A stretch of 64,000 bases of DNA from Bdellovibrionales bacterium (GTDB lineage: Bacteria; Bdellovibrionota; UBA1018), in assembly GCA_016786465.1 (NCBI GenBank), contig JAEUWC010000030.1, positions 124,001 to 188,000 of the forward strand, in the 5' to 3' direction. The translations under genes were made by a program, and so were the position numbers. Below are positions 8,258 to 18,200 of this stretch, one piece after another (within the stretch, counting starts at the first letter, position 1; each line of letters opens with the position of its first letter). Below the pieces are notes generated by a model. It was not told where the DNA came from and did no database searches. It saw only the letters and a list, made by a program, of their open reading frames with translations.

Positions 8258-11200
8258 TTGCGGGTAAAACGCCTAGAAGTTCAAGGATTTAAGTCATTCA
8301 AAGATAAAACCGTCATTCACTTCGATCACTCGATTACAGGGATCGTGGGTCCCAATGGGTGCGGTAAATCGAACATCGTCGATGCCTTTTTCTGGGTCAT
8401 GGGCGAACAATCCTACAAACACATGCGGGGAACAGGTTCCGAAGACCTGATCTTCAACGGAAGTTCCAAGTACAGCCCCTTGGGACTGGCCGAAGCGACG
8501 TTGGTCATGGAAACCGACGTACCTGATTCTGAAAATTCTGCGGCCGGAGCATCCGTCGCCGACATCCCACTGAAACTGAAAACCAAAGAAATTTCCGTCA
8601 CCCGCCGCGTGTACCGCACCGGCGAAGGCGAATACCTGATCAACGGCCTGCCTGCGCGTTTGAAAGACATCCAGGAACTGTTCATGGATACCGGTGTAGG
8701 CGCCAAAGGCTATTCGGTCATCGAACAAGGACAGATCGGTAAGATCGTCAACGCAAAGCCCGAAGATCGCCGACTTCTGATCGAAGAAGCCGCAGGGATC
8801 GCCAAGTACAAAGCCCGTAAGAAAGAATCGCTTCGTAAGATGGAAGCGACCCACGCGAACCTTTCGCGCTTGAACGACGTCATTCAGGAAATCGAAAGAA
8901 ATCTTTCATCGCTTGAACGTCAGGCACAGAAGGCGCGTTCGTACAAAAAGATTAAAGAAGAACTTCTGGATAAAGAACTGACCTGGGGGCGCAGAAAATC
9001 CCAGGTTTTCCGCCAGAAATTGGATTCTTTGAAAGCGCGTCGCGACGGCTTGGAACAAGAACTGGTCGGTCTACGCGCCGAACTTCAAGTTGCGGAAAAT
9101 TCCATCGAATCCGAACGCGTGGATCAAGTCACTGATTCCAAGCGCGGTGAAGAACTTCAGCTGAAAATTCAGGAAATGTCGTCTGAACTTTCACGTTCCA
9201 AGGCGGCCTTGGATTTGTCACGCCGCCGTCAAGGTGATCTGACTTCGCAGCTAGAAAGCCTGGAACAAGAAAAGGCCGAACTGGAAGAAACGCTGGTCGA
9301 TGAACGTGAAAAGGTTTCAGTTCTTTCTGAAGCAGTTTCCGTCGCATCCGTTGCAGTCGAAGAAGCCAACGGCCGGGTTTCCGAAAAAGACGCGGAAGTT
9401 CGCGCATCGCGCGCAAGCGTCGATTCGGTTCGCCGCGAACTGGAAGCTTCCAAGCGGGAATTGATGACGGGAATCGCGGAAGCGTCTTCGCTTCTGTCGC
9501 GTGCAGCTGCTTTGGAAAGCCGTTCGCAGTCGGCCGCACAGTCGGTCGAACGCCTGATGTCGCAGGCCGAAGCCCTGCGTTCAAGGGTTTCTTCGGCTGA
9601 AGAAGAATTCGAACGCGCAAGCCAGGAAGTTTCGTCACTTCGTACGGCACGTGAAGAATTGGCATCGCAGAAATCGGATCTTTCCGCGCAGATTCAGCAA
9701 TCGGAATCCGCGCTTCGCGATCAAGATCGCCAAAAGCAAGATGCACTGAAGAAAGTCATGCAGCTTCGTTCCAAGCTTCAAAGCCTGGAAGAACTGGTTG
9801 CTGCTCGCGAAGGAATGGCCGACGGCCCAAAGGCCGCTTTGGACTGGGCCGAATCGCAGGGCATGAAGGATTCCATTCGCGCGCTGTCGGATCTATTCGA
9901 CGTCGACGCGGGTTTTGAAACCGCCGTTGAAGGTTGGCTAGAAGGACGCCTGGAAATGCTGGTCACCGATCAGCCGCAGGCAGCGCTTTCGGCGCTTTCC
10001 AGCCTTTCGGAAAGCAAGAAGGGACGTGCGTCGTTCTTTTTGCAAAATTTCGGAGCATCCGCTGCCGCTTCATCGGGGGCAAAACCCGAACAGGTTCTGG
10101 CCGCTTTGAAGATCAACGGCTTTGACGTCGTTGACACCCTGGGCGCGCACGTTCGCGTGAAGGATTCAGGCGCTGGAACGGGCCTTTCGGCATTGGTTTC
10201 GGAAGTCGCTGTGGTTGAATCGTTGGCACCGATTGCGGCCCTTTCACGAAAGGGCGCAGAAGCTGTTACGGACCTGATGGAATCACTATCAGGTTGGTCA
10301 GTCGTGTCGCGCGACGGCTGGGTTTGGGATCGAATGGGATCCGTTCAAGCCATCCGCGGTGGGGCTGGATCTTCTGCCGAATCTGCGGCCGCTTCGATCT
10401 TGGGTCGGAAGCGTTCGATCGCGGAACTTTCAGATCAAGTTCATGAAAGCCAAGTGGCGTTGGACGCCCTGGAAGTTTCGGTTGAAACTGAACGCAACCG
10501 AATCGAAGGCCTTCGCGGTGAACTTTCTGAACTGAATTCCAAGATCCAGGAAACCGATGTTCGGATTTCTGCCGTGGACCGTGACGCGCACCAAGCTGAC
10601 CGGACTTTGAAAGATGTTCGTTCGCAGCTGGAACTATCCGAAATGGAAGTCCAACAGCTTCGCGAAGAAGCTTCCAAGGCTCAGTCCGAAATGGCGGAAT
10701 CCCGCGAACGCGAACAGGCGATTTCGTCGGGTCGCCAGGATTTGGAAGAAAAGATCGCTTCGCTTGAAATTCAGTTTTCTGAAAAAGAAACCGTTCTTCG
10801 CGGCTTTGAAGCTGAGTTTCAGGACCTGAAAATCCAGGAAGCATCGATCAAGGAACGCGCGCAAAGTCAGACGCGTGAATTTGAATCCGCAAGTCGAATG
10901 CTTTCGGATCGCGAAAAGCGCTTGTCCGAAGTCTTGAAAGTCCTGGAACGCGCTTCGCGTGAACGCATGGATCACAGCGGCGGCGACGATGGGTTGGTCG
11001 AAACGATCGAAACCTTGATTCGCCAGCTTGCCGAAGCTCAGGACGAATTGTCCATGGTGAAGGATCGTTTGGAACAGGGAAGCGCAAAACTGAATGGCGC
11101 CCTGGCCAAGATCAAAGAATTGCATTCGACGGGTGATTCAAAAACGTCGGAAAGTAATTCGATGTCACTGGAAATCGAAAAACTATCGGCCGAACTTTCT

Positions 11201-11974
11201 TTCCTGATTCAAAACCTAGAAGAAAAGTACGGCCAAGGTTGCCTGGAAAAGCCAGTGACCAGCCCGATCCAGGAAGAAATGACCGATCCAGTGGTCACGC
11301 ATGAAATGACCGCCGAAGAAGAGCAGCTTTTGGGTGAAGAAGTCGAAAGGCTTCGCGAACGCATCCGCCGCCTGGGTGAAGTCAACGTCATGGCCATCGA
11401 GGAATTCGAGGAAGCCCAGAAGCGCCACGAATACCTGCACAAGGAAAAGCTGGATCTGGAAACTTCGATCGAAAATCTGAAAGAAGCGATCGAGCACATC
11501 AACAAGACGTCTGAAGAACGGTTTGCACGCGCCTTCGAAGCCATTGCGACGCGTTTCGAAAAGCTTTTCCCGATCATTTTCGGGGGCGGCCAGGCGAAGC
11601 TTTCTTTGGTTTATCCCGAAGGTTCGACCGACATCCTGGAAGCGGGCGTGGATATTTTGGCCCAACCTCCGGGCAAGAAGGTCGTCAACATCGGCCTTTT
11701 GTCAGGCGGCGAAAAGGCGCTGACTGCGGTATCGCTGATTTTCGCGATCTTTATGGTCAAGCCTTCTCCGTTCTGCGTTCTGGACGAAGTCGATGCGCCT
11801 TTGGACGACGCCAACATCGGCAAGTTCAACGCCTTGTTGCGCGAAATGTCGGCAAAATCCCAGTTCATCGTGATCACTCACAACAAGAAAACGATGGAAT
11901 TGAATGACACGCTTTACGGCGTGACGATGGAAGAACCTGGCGTTTCGAAGATGGTTTCCATCGAGATCCATTGA
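8258..11974 (+). CDS. smc: Chromosome segregation/condensation protein SMC
   Basis: 1238 residues, close to the usual 1170-1200 with a slightly longer coiled coil. N-terminal ATPase half: FKSFKD and Walker A GPNGCGKSN at 31-39. A long coiled coil follows to about 520, a hinge domain at about 525-690 (GPKAALDWAES to SGWSVVSRDGW), a second coiled coil, and the C-terminal half with signature LLSGGEKAL near 1148-1156 and Walker B/D-loop VLDEVDAPLDD near 1172-1182. It folds into an ATP-gated dimer that, with ScpA/ScpB (not in the window), compacts and segregates DNA. The start is TTG 8258 (RVKRLEVQGFKSF) behind agggggt; no ATG fits. Its TGA overlaps the next ATG (ATGA at 11971-11976 region), implying translational coupling. 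Confidence 0.97.
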   Translation: MRVKRLEVQGFKSFKDKTVIHFDHSITGIVGPNGCGKSNIVDAFFWVMGEQSYKHMRGTGSEDLIFNGSSKYSPLGLAEATLVMETDVPDSENSAAGASVADIPLKLKTKEISVTRRVYRTGEGEYLINGLPARLKDIQELFMDTGVGAKGYSVIEQGQIGKIVNAKPEDRRLLIEEAAGIAKYKARKKESLRKMEATHANLSRLNDVIQEIERNLSSLERQAQKARSYKKIKEELLDKELTWGRRKSQVFRQKLDSLKARRDGLEQELVGLRAELQVAENSIESERVDQVTDSKRGEELQLKIQEMSSELSRSKAALDLSRRRQGDLTSQLESLEQEKAELEETLVDEREKVSVLSEAVSVASVAVEEANGRVSEKDAEVRASRASVDSVRRELEASKRELMTGIAEASSLLSRAAALESRSQSAAQSVERLMSQAEALRSRVSSAEEEFERASQEVSSLRTAREELASQKSDLSAQIQQSESALRDQDRQKQDALKKVMQLRSKLQSLEELVAAREGMADGPKAALDWAESQGMKDSIRALSDLFDVDAGFETAVEGWLEGRLEMLVTDQPQAALSALSSLSESKKGRASFFLQNFGASAAASSGAKPEQVLAALKINGFDVVDTLGAHVRVKDSGAGTGLSALVSEVAVVESLAPIAALSRKGAEAVTDLMESLSGWSVVSRDGWVWDRMGSVQAIRGGAGSSAESAAASILGRKRSIAELSDQVHESQVALDALEVSVETERNRIEGLRGELSELNSKIQETDVRISAVDRDAHQADRTLKDVRSQLELSEMEVQQLREEASKAQSEMAESREREQAISSGRQDLEEKIASLEIQFSEKETVLRGFEAEFQDLKIQEASIKERAQSQTREFESASRMLSDREKRLSEVLKVLERASRERMDHSGGDDGLVETIETLIRQLAEAQDELSMVKDRLEQGSAKLNGALAKIKELHSTGDSKTSESNSMSLEIEKLSAELSFLIQNLEEKYGQGCLEKPVTSPIQEEMTDPVVTHEMTAEEEQLLGEEVERLRERIRRLGEVNVMAIEEFEEAQKRHEYLHKEKLDLETSIENLKEAIEHINKTSEERFARAFEAIATRFEKLFPIIFGGGQAKLSLVYPEGSTDILEAGVDILAQPPGKKVVNIGLLSGGEKALTAVSLIFAIFMVKPSPFCVLDEVDAPLDDANIGKFNALLREMSAKSQFIVITHNKKTMELNDTLYGVTMEEPGVSKMVSIEIH

Positions 11975-12825
11975 TGATTCGTGTCCCTAAGATTTTGAGG
12001 ATCCCCGGCTGGATTTCCATCGCGGCGACGGCAGGACTTCTTTCGTCCTGTGCGACAACGTCCGCGAAGTCCGTAGAAAAGGTTCAGGCAACGCCTGAAG
12101 CGAGACCTGAAGCGAAAGCGGAAGTCGAATCTGAAACGAAGGCCGTCGATAAATCCGCCGCGAAACCGTCAAAATTGCCTAAGAAAGTCGGCGCAAATCA
12201 GCCTGCGCCCGCGAAGAACGTAGCGAAAACCAAAGAAGGAGCAGGCACCTTTTTGCCGCCGCTTTTGCAAGAAGTGGAAGCCAAGTACACGGCGGCGCAG
12301 ACGATTGAAGCAAAGTTCACGCAGACGACTTTTCAAAAGGCGCTTGGGAAGTCCAAGGAATCCAATGGAACGCTTAAGATCAAGCGTCCCAATAAAGTTC
12401 GTTGGGAAACCGAAGCGCCCGATAAGAATCTTTTGGTCAGCGACGGGCAGACTTTTTGGTTCTATACCCCGCCTTTTGAAGAAGGCGATTCCGGTCAGCT
12501 GATGACGAAGAAAACTGCAGAAGTTCAGTCGCGCATGGCGAACGCCCTTTTGTCGGGATCTTTTTCGATGGCAAAAGACATGAAGATTGAACCCATAGAA
12601 GGTTCGCGCTTCGTTCTGATTCCAAAAAAGGGAACTGCCGGCACTGTGATTCGTGCTGAAATCGCGATTGATCCCAAGACCAAAATCATTCAAAGCGTGT
12701 TCTTGACCCACGCAGGTGGGAATGAAGCGCGAATCCGCTTAAGCCAGATTCAATTGGGCAAAGCTGAAGCGGATGCGACTTTTCAGTTCAAGGCCCCGCC
12801 CGGGACCGAAGTCCTGAAGCAGTAG
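11974..12825 (+). CDS. LolA-like lipoprotein-carrier-fold protein with its own lipobox
   Basis: The start overlaps the smc stop (TGATG). 283 residues: signal with lipobox LLSSC (Cys26), an Ala/Lys/Glu/Pro-rich linker to about residue 88, then a LolA domain. LolA motifs seen: LLQEVEAKYTAAQTIEAKFTQ, NGTLKIKRPNKVRWET, KNLLVSDGQTFWFYTP, and the final strand IRLSQIQLGKAEADATFQF. LolA normally ferries lipoproteins through the periplasm as a soluble protein. A lipid anchor and flexible linker would tether this one, so it may be a specialised paralogue rather than the housekeeping carrier. Coupling to smc is likely a shared-transcript arrangement and not evidence of shared function. Confidence 0.8.
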   Translation: MIRVPKILRIPGWISIAATAGLLSSCATTSAKSVEKVQATPEARPEAKAEVESETKAVDKSAAKPSKLPKKVGANQPAPAKNVAKTKEGAGTFLPPLLQEVEAKYTAAQTIEAKFTQTTFQKALGKSKESNGTLKIKRPNKVRWETEAPDKNLLVSDGQTFWFYTPPFEEGDSGQLMTKKTAEVQSRMANALLSGSFSMAKDMKIEPIEGSRFVLIPKKGTAGTVIRAEIAIDPKTKIIQSVFLTHAGGNEARIRLSQIQLGKAEADATFQFKAPPGTEVLKQ

Positions 12826-12843
12826 TGGGTCGGACCGATTCGT

Positions 12844-15069
12844 TTATTTGCCCTGCGCAGGGGCCAATCCACAAGTCGGTACGCCGCCTGTGGATTCGTC
12901 GGTGCGACGGCATCGAATTTCATAAACCGCTTCGCGTTCGATGACTTCAGCTTCTGCCATCAAAGGCGTATAGGATTTGAACTTGTCCTTGATCATTTGC
13001 GACGAAAGCGGCTTGCCTGGGTTGTAGCGGCGGGCCTTGCGAATCACTTCGAAGTATTCACCCATCGGCATCAACGGAATGCTTTCGATGAATTCTTTTT
13101 CGAAGTCTTCCATTTTCACATCTTGGAAGTACTTGGCGTCGGCACCTTTTTGCTGCGCCAGAATCACGCTTTTCAGGGCGTAAGTCTTTTCAGCCAAGGT
13201 TGCAGGAGCCTTGGTCAAAACCTTCAGTTCCAAACGGCGCCAAAGGTCCAAAGACTTCATCATGTTTTCGATTCGGGAACTGGCCAACATGAAAAGAAGC
13301 TTGCCGCTGTTTCGCTTGTCGCCCATTTCCAAAAGAAACATGGCTAGAATTCGCTGCGAAACTTCGTTCACGTTGTTGGAATCCAGGCCAAAGAACTTGT
13401 CGGCTTCGTCAATCCAGAATCCGACGTTACCCATGGACTTGGCGGTATCGAAGATATCTTGAAGAACGCGTTCCGATTCCCCGATGTACTTGTCCAAAAG
13501 ATTGTTGAATTCAAAGACGGTGAATCCGCTGCTGGTGGCCATCCCTTCGGCCAAGTAAGTCTTACCGGTGTTTTGAAGACCGCCGATGTAAATCCCAGTC
13601 GGAACGGTTGAAAGGTCATTGACCTTGATGGCTTCAAACATGACTTCAATTTCTTCGCGGTCTTGGGCACGCATCGCCAGCTTAGCGTCATCAAAGGTGT
13701 GGGTCGGGGCCCGCATCGCCAGCTTTCCATTGAAGAACTGAAGAATGAAATCTTGCTTGAACTTCGTAATCGTTGGCAGCGTGACCACTTGGCCTTCTTT
13801 TGAAATCCGGGCCAAGAAAAGATCGATGACGTTGTTATTCAGGCCCTTGAACGCGCGGGCAAGGTCGGCTTCCGAAACGTTCGGGTCCAGGTTCAAGCGA
13901 ATGAACTTGTCGCCGTACATACGCAGGCGAATCAATCTTAGGATTTCGTCATATTCGGGCAGGTCGACCGCGATTTTTGAAACGTATGGGCTGGTGAAGC
14001 GAACAGAACCCTTGATGGGTGAACTAAGAACAATCAAAGAATTGCTCATGGTCCTGTTGGTGGCCCAGTCCTGAATTCGACTTAGGGCTCGAACTGCATC
14101 TGATGTTTTTCCCTGAAGCATTTGGTCTGCAGACATCAGGAAGTGCGAATTGTAAATCAAGACGCCGACCTTTTTATCCGAATGCTGTTGTACAAATTTT
14201 TCGATTACGTACAGGGCGTCTTCGGGATCTTCGACTTGGCCCTTGGAATTGATCTTTACGTCTTTGAAAGTACTTTCATTCTTCTTGTACCAGCTTTGAA
14301 AGTTCTTGGTTTCGTCGCCGGTCAGCATGATGAATTCTTTTTTCTTGGCGTCGAAGCGAACAAAAAGGTCAGTCCCTCGCATTTGGGTTCCGGAAAAAAA
14401 TTCGTCAAAGCGCGCCGTTTGGTCTACGTACTGCCCGGGCTTTCCTGTTACGGCGGTCTTGAAAGTGGTTAACGAATCGCCCACGTGGCCTTCGAAAGAA
14501 AACACACGGTTTCCTGATCCCACCGCAAGGTGAAAGTCTTGTGTGAAGCGCGGCCCGACGACCGAATTGCGGCTGGTCACACTTGAAAAGTCAGGGATTG
14601 AATCAATCAAACGAATCGCCTTGGATTCGTCCAGACGCCGCGTATAGGCTTCCAACGATTCCTTCAAAGCTTCAGAAGATTTTGGCGACATTTTCTTGAT
14701 CGCTTCCGAACCGGAAATCTTCTTGATGATCAGTAACAGTTCTTCACGGGATTTTTCTTTACTGGCGTAGGCTTTGACGACGTCGTCCCATTCCTTGAAA
14801 GTCGTTTGTTCGATCTTTCCCAGTTCATCCATCAAAAGTGATCGGATTTCTTTTCGAAGAAGGACTTCTTCACCCTCGCGGATTCCCTTGTAGATCACGC
14901 GTTTTAGGAACTGTTCTTCTAGTTCCAGAAGCACTGAACTGGGAATGACGGATGCGATTCCCCGAAACGCGAATCGCTTTGGCCCCGACCCGGTGGAATT
15001 GTATGCCACGATACCGACAGCCGTCAGAACTGCCATTGATGCAACGATTCGAATTTGAAGCTTTTTCAT
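12844..15069 (-). CDS. Membrane-anchored AAA ATPase, Ycf46-like
   Basis: Start taken at ATG 15069 (MKKLQIRIVASMAVLTAVGI), giving 741 residues and an N-terminal signal anchor. The extra in-frame upstream sequence crosses into the divergent promoter. A charged helical region follows. Residues of roughly 240-450 resemble the degenerate N-terminal NTPase part of Ycf46 proteins (IYNSHFLM, SLIVLSSPIKGSV, VDLPEYDEILRLI). The AAA core has Walker A GGLQNTGKTYLAEG near 490-503, KYIGESERVLQDIF, and Walker B GFWIDEADKFF near 547-557. The AAA core is intact (Lys, Thr, DE all present), so ATP hydrolysis is expected. The substrate is unknown. It is divergent from a 1310-residue membrane protein gene across a palindromic intergenic region, which suggests a pair. 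Confidence 0.85.
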   Translation of the reverse strand: MKKLQIRIVASMAVLTAVGIVAYNSTGSGPKRFAFRGIASVIPSSVLLELEEQFLKRVIYKGIREGEEVLLRKEIRSLLMDELGKIEQTTFKEWDDVVKAYASKEKSREELLLIIKKISGSEAIKKMSPKSSEALKESLEAYTRRLDESKAIRLIDSIPDFSSVTSRNSVVGPRFTQDFHLAVGSGNRVFSFEGHVGDSLTTFKTAVTGKPGQYVDQTARFDEFFSGTQMRGTDLFVRFDAKKKEFIMLTGDETKNFQSWYKKNESTFKDVKINSKGQVEDPEDALYVIEKFVQQHSDKKVGVLIYNSHFLMSADQMLQGKTSDAVRALSRIQDWATNRTMSNSLIVLSSPIKGSVRFTSPYVSKIAVDLPEYDEILRLIRLRMYGDKFIRLNLDPNVSEADLARAFKGLNNNVIDLFLARISKEGQVVTLPTITKFKQDFILQFFNGKLAMRAPTHTFDDAKLAMRAQDREEIEVMFEAIKVNDLSTVPTGIYIGGLQNTGKTYLAEGMATSSGFTVFEFNNLLDKYIGESERVLQDIFDTAKSMGNVGFWIDEADKFFGLDSNNVNEVSQRILAMFLLEMGDKRNSGKLLFMLASSRIENMMKSLDLWRRLELKVLTKAPATLAEKTYALKSVILAQQKGADAKYFQDVKMEDFEKEFIESIPLMPMGEYFEVIRKARRYNPGKPLSSQMIKDKFKSYTPLMAEAEVIEREAVYEIRCRRTDESTGGVPTCGLAPAQGK

Positions 15070-15171
15070 CCTAAAGACCTTTTCGGCAGAAATGACCAAA
15101 GATTTTACAGGCGATTGTGGGTTTGGCAGCCGGGAACCCCCAAGGGTTGCCCCAGGAAGGTTATGATCCAT

Positions 15172-15208
15172 AAGTTATTGATATTACGGCATAATATATT
15201 GATAACTT
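15172..15208. promoter_or_regulatory. 37-bp imperfect palindrome between divergent genes
   Basis: Arms AAGTTAT (15172-15178) and ATAACTT (15202-15208) are perfect, as are the inner arms ATATTA and TAATAT around CGGCA. It is very AT-rich compared with its surroundings and contains TTGATA and TATATT-like promoter elements on both strands. It sits between the start codons of the AAA ATPase (15069) and the large protein (15259), so it is a good candidate operator controlling both. Confidence 0.5.
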
Positions 15209-15258
15209 CTTGTTTTTACCCCTGTTTTTGGTCCAAGCCCTGCAATTCCCAAAGAAAG

Positions 15259-18200
15259 ATGAACTTCGTCCGCTTGCGCCGGTACGCCGTGCGCGCACTT
15301 CTTTTTGTCGCAGTCGTATCGGTCGCCAAGGACCGACCGGACCCTATTCGCGACGCATTGATGCAGGCCCAGACCTACATTCAGGCGAAGAATCTGATGC
15401 AGGCCAGTGATTCCCTAAGAAAAGCTTCGGTCGAAATCCTGGCGCAGTCGCTGATGATTTCAACGAAATCTTCTGAAGCGCAGAACCTGTACCTGGCCTT
15501 TCAAAGTTCGATTTGGTTGACCCTGCAGGGCCAAGCCCGCGTTTTGGAATGGCGTCATCGTCACAGTCCGAATCAAGCGGTGATTCGAGCGGCCGGAAGT
15601 CCGCTGCCTGATGAACTGGAAAGACGTGATCGGCTTTTTGTGTCCCCGGGCGTCGGACAAGCACTGATCGGTGAAATCCCGTACAACCTTCGCACGTCCA
15701 ACGCCGCTGAAGCGCAGAAGCTGAATCCGGCACTATCAGAAACCTTTGCGAAGCAGAAAACTTCAAGTGACGAAACCTTGATTGAAATTCGCCCGACGAT
15801 GCAGGACCAGTCGATTCAGGAATACATGGCCCTTTTCCAGATGGGCATGGAAAAGGCGGAATGGGTCTTTCCAAGATTGCTGCAGTGGTCTGCCATCAAT
15901 AATCAGTCGACCAATCGCTGGGCGCTTTCACGACTGGGTCAAGCGGCAGAACTGAACACAACGCGCGGATGCGCGGCCAATCTTTACAGTTTTTCGCACC
16001 ACCAAGTTTATAAAGAACTGGTCGTTCTGGATCGTTACGAAGAATGGGCGCTGGATGCCATTCAAAAGCCGATTCGCGCCGGTCTTGCCGGATTTTTTCC
16101 TTTCACGGCCGCTGAATTGTCCCAGGCTTTTCAAGCGGCGGTTCGTGATGAACCCGAGAATCGAATCTTTCTTCACAACCTCAAAACTCAGCAACAAAAG
16201 GAATTCAACGCCTTTGTCGGAATGGCGTTGGACGCACAGATTCGAGAACTGGCCACCACGGATCCCGATCCCTATTCGCTTGAAATCTATGGTGCTGTTT
16301 TGCCCGGAGACGCGATTCGACCGTCCGAAACGGCAGACTTGATTCTTAAGCGTGTGGCTCGCCGACAGGTGGAATTGGCTTTCCCGATGGTGTCGGCATT
16401 GGCCGGAGCCGGTCAGAAAAACTTCGACGGAGTCGGAATTCCAGAAGCTCGACTTCCTAACGTTAAGGCCCGATTCCTGGCCAACCTAGAGAAGCTTACC
16501 AAGGGAAAGAACCTTTCGTCGACGGATCATGCGAACAAAGTCCGTTTGGCTTTGGCCCTGCTTGATTCCAAAGCCTATGTCGAAAAAAGAAAGAAAGAAC
16601 GGTTTGCCCAGAAGGTAGAAGAAACCGTGTCTTCGGTACAAAAATTTGAAAAAGAATTGGCAGCATGGCAGCTGATGCGAGCCGATTCTGACGGCGATAT
16701 TTCGTGGAAGAATTCTTTGGTCGTTGATTCCGTCCGCAATCTGGTCGAGATCAGGAATCCAGCCGAACTTCGCGAAGTTTGGTCTGCGGTGTTGGTCGAC
16801 CCCGATCAAGATCCTATTTCGGACATGATCACCCAAGACAAGAAGGTGGTTGAAGCTTTTACGGAATTCTATCAATCGGTTGCCGAAAAGTGGTCTGAAC
16901 TTTCGCAGGCCCAGGCGACGCCACAACGTTTAGAACGCATCGCAAGCGAAACTGCTCAGGCCTTGATCAGCGAAGCGGACGCAGAAGTTAAGAAAACCGA
17001 AGATGAATTTGAAGCCAAGAAACAGCCGTTTCAAACGCAGTACGTGGCCGTGCAAGATGCGACCTACCGACCTAAACCTGTTTTCTTGAATCATGCGCAG
17101 AAATTGAAGGCCGTCTTTCGTCGAATGAATTTACCCGTGCCTGCGCAGACTTCAAAGTACCGCATCCCAAGGATGATTGAAACGCGCGGCCAGGCATGGA
17201 CCGTTGTCCAAACCCGAATGGGTCGGTTGATGGCTGAAAGTCCGATCTTGAACAACCAGGTTATTTCAAAACTGGCCCAGTTCGCGGTGGTTCGTGCGAC
17301 CGGAAAATTGAATCTGTCCCGGGTTCGGGAATTCGTGTTGGCGCGCTTTCACGAAGCGTCGACCGGAGACCTGGGGAAACTTGAAGATTTCTGCAATACG
17401 AACTTGCGCGAAACTGGTTCGGACGCCTTTAGAAAATTGTATCAATCGACCGCCGGGACAAGACAAGTCCTGATGCAAACCATTCCTGGTTTTAAGGAAT
17501 GGGATCAGCGCATGCAACAAGCGACCAAGACGGCGCTGGAAAGAAATGTCGATCGGCTGACCACGGGGTTCCTGATTGTCGGAGCAATCGCAGCGACGCT
17601 GGCGTTGGTCGTGTTTACGGCAGGCGCGGCTTCGGTCGCAGTTCCTGGAATTATTGCAACTGCACTTGCACTGACCACCCAGGTGGCTTTGCCGGTGATG
17701 ACGGTCGCTAACCTGTACGCCACCGTGACCCTGAACGTGGTCGAAAAGCCGATTCAGATCGCCTACCAAGAAGGTGTCGCGAAAAGTCGGATTTATGGGG
17801 ATATGCCGCAGGCTCAAGGCTACCTGGCGCAGAAGTCCCTGGATGCGGCTGACCCTGTCGCGCGTGCAATGGTGGGTCGATTGATCGATCGAAGCCATGT
17901 TCGCGCGGCACGCACAAAGTTGGGAATCGATCAGGGTTTAACCCTGGTTTTCGCACTTTTAGATCTGACTTGGATGGGTGCACAGGTCAAAGGTGCAATC
18001 GGAAAGACCGTTCGTGCCTCGATCGAAAGAATGGGTGCGATGGCTGTGAAAATGGAAACACAGCGCGCGGTCAAAACAGTTGCGAAACACAGTTCGAAGT
18101 CGGTCGAAGCCCTTCAAGGGCTGCAGCGGCTTCAGCAGGAAGTAAAGGCCGCCTTCAATTCAAAGATCACGGCGAAAGAAACGGGCCAAGTTTTGAAGGG

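Noticed and set aside
8258-11974. Several ORFs of 60-205 codons antisense to smc
   Set aside because: They are frame shadows of a codon-biased coiled-coil gene, rich in Arg/Ser/Phe and without family features.
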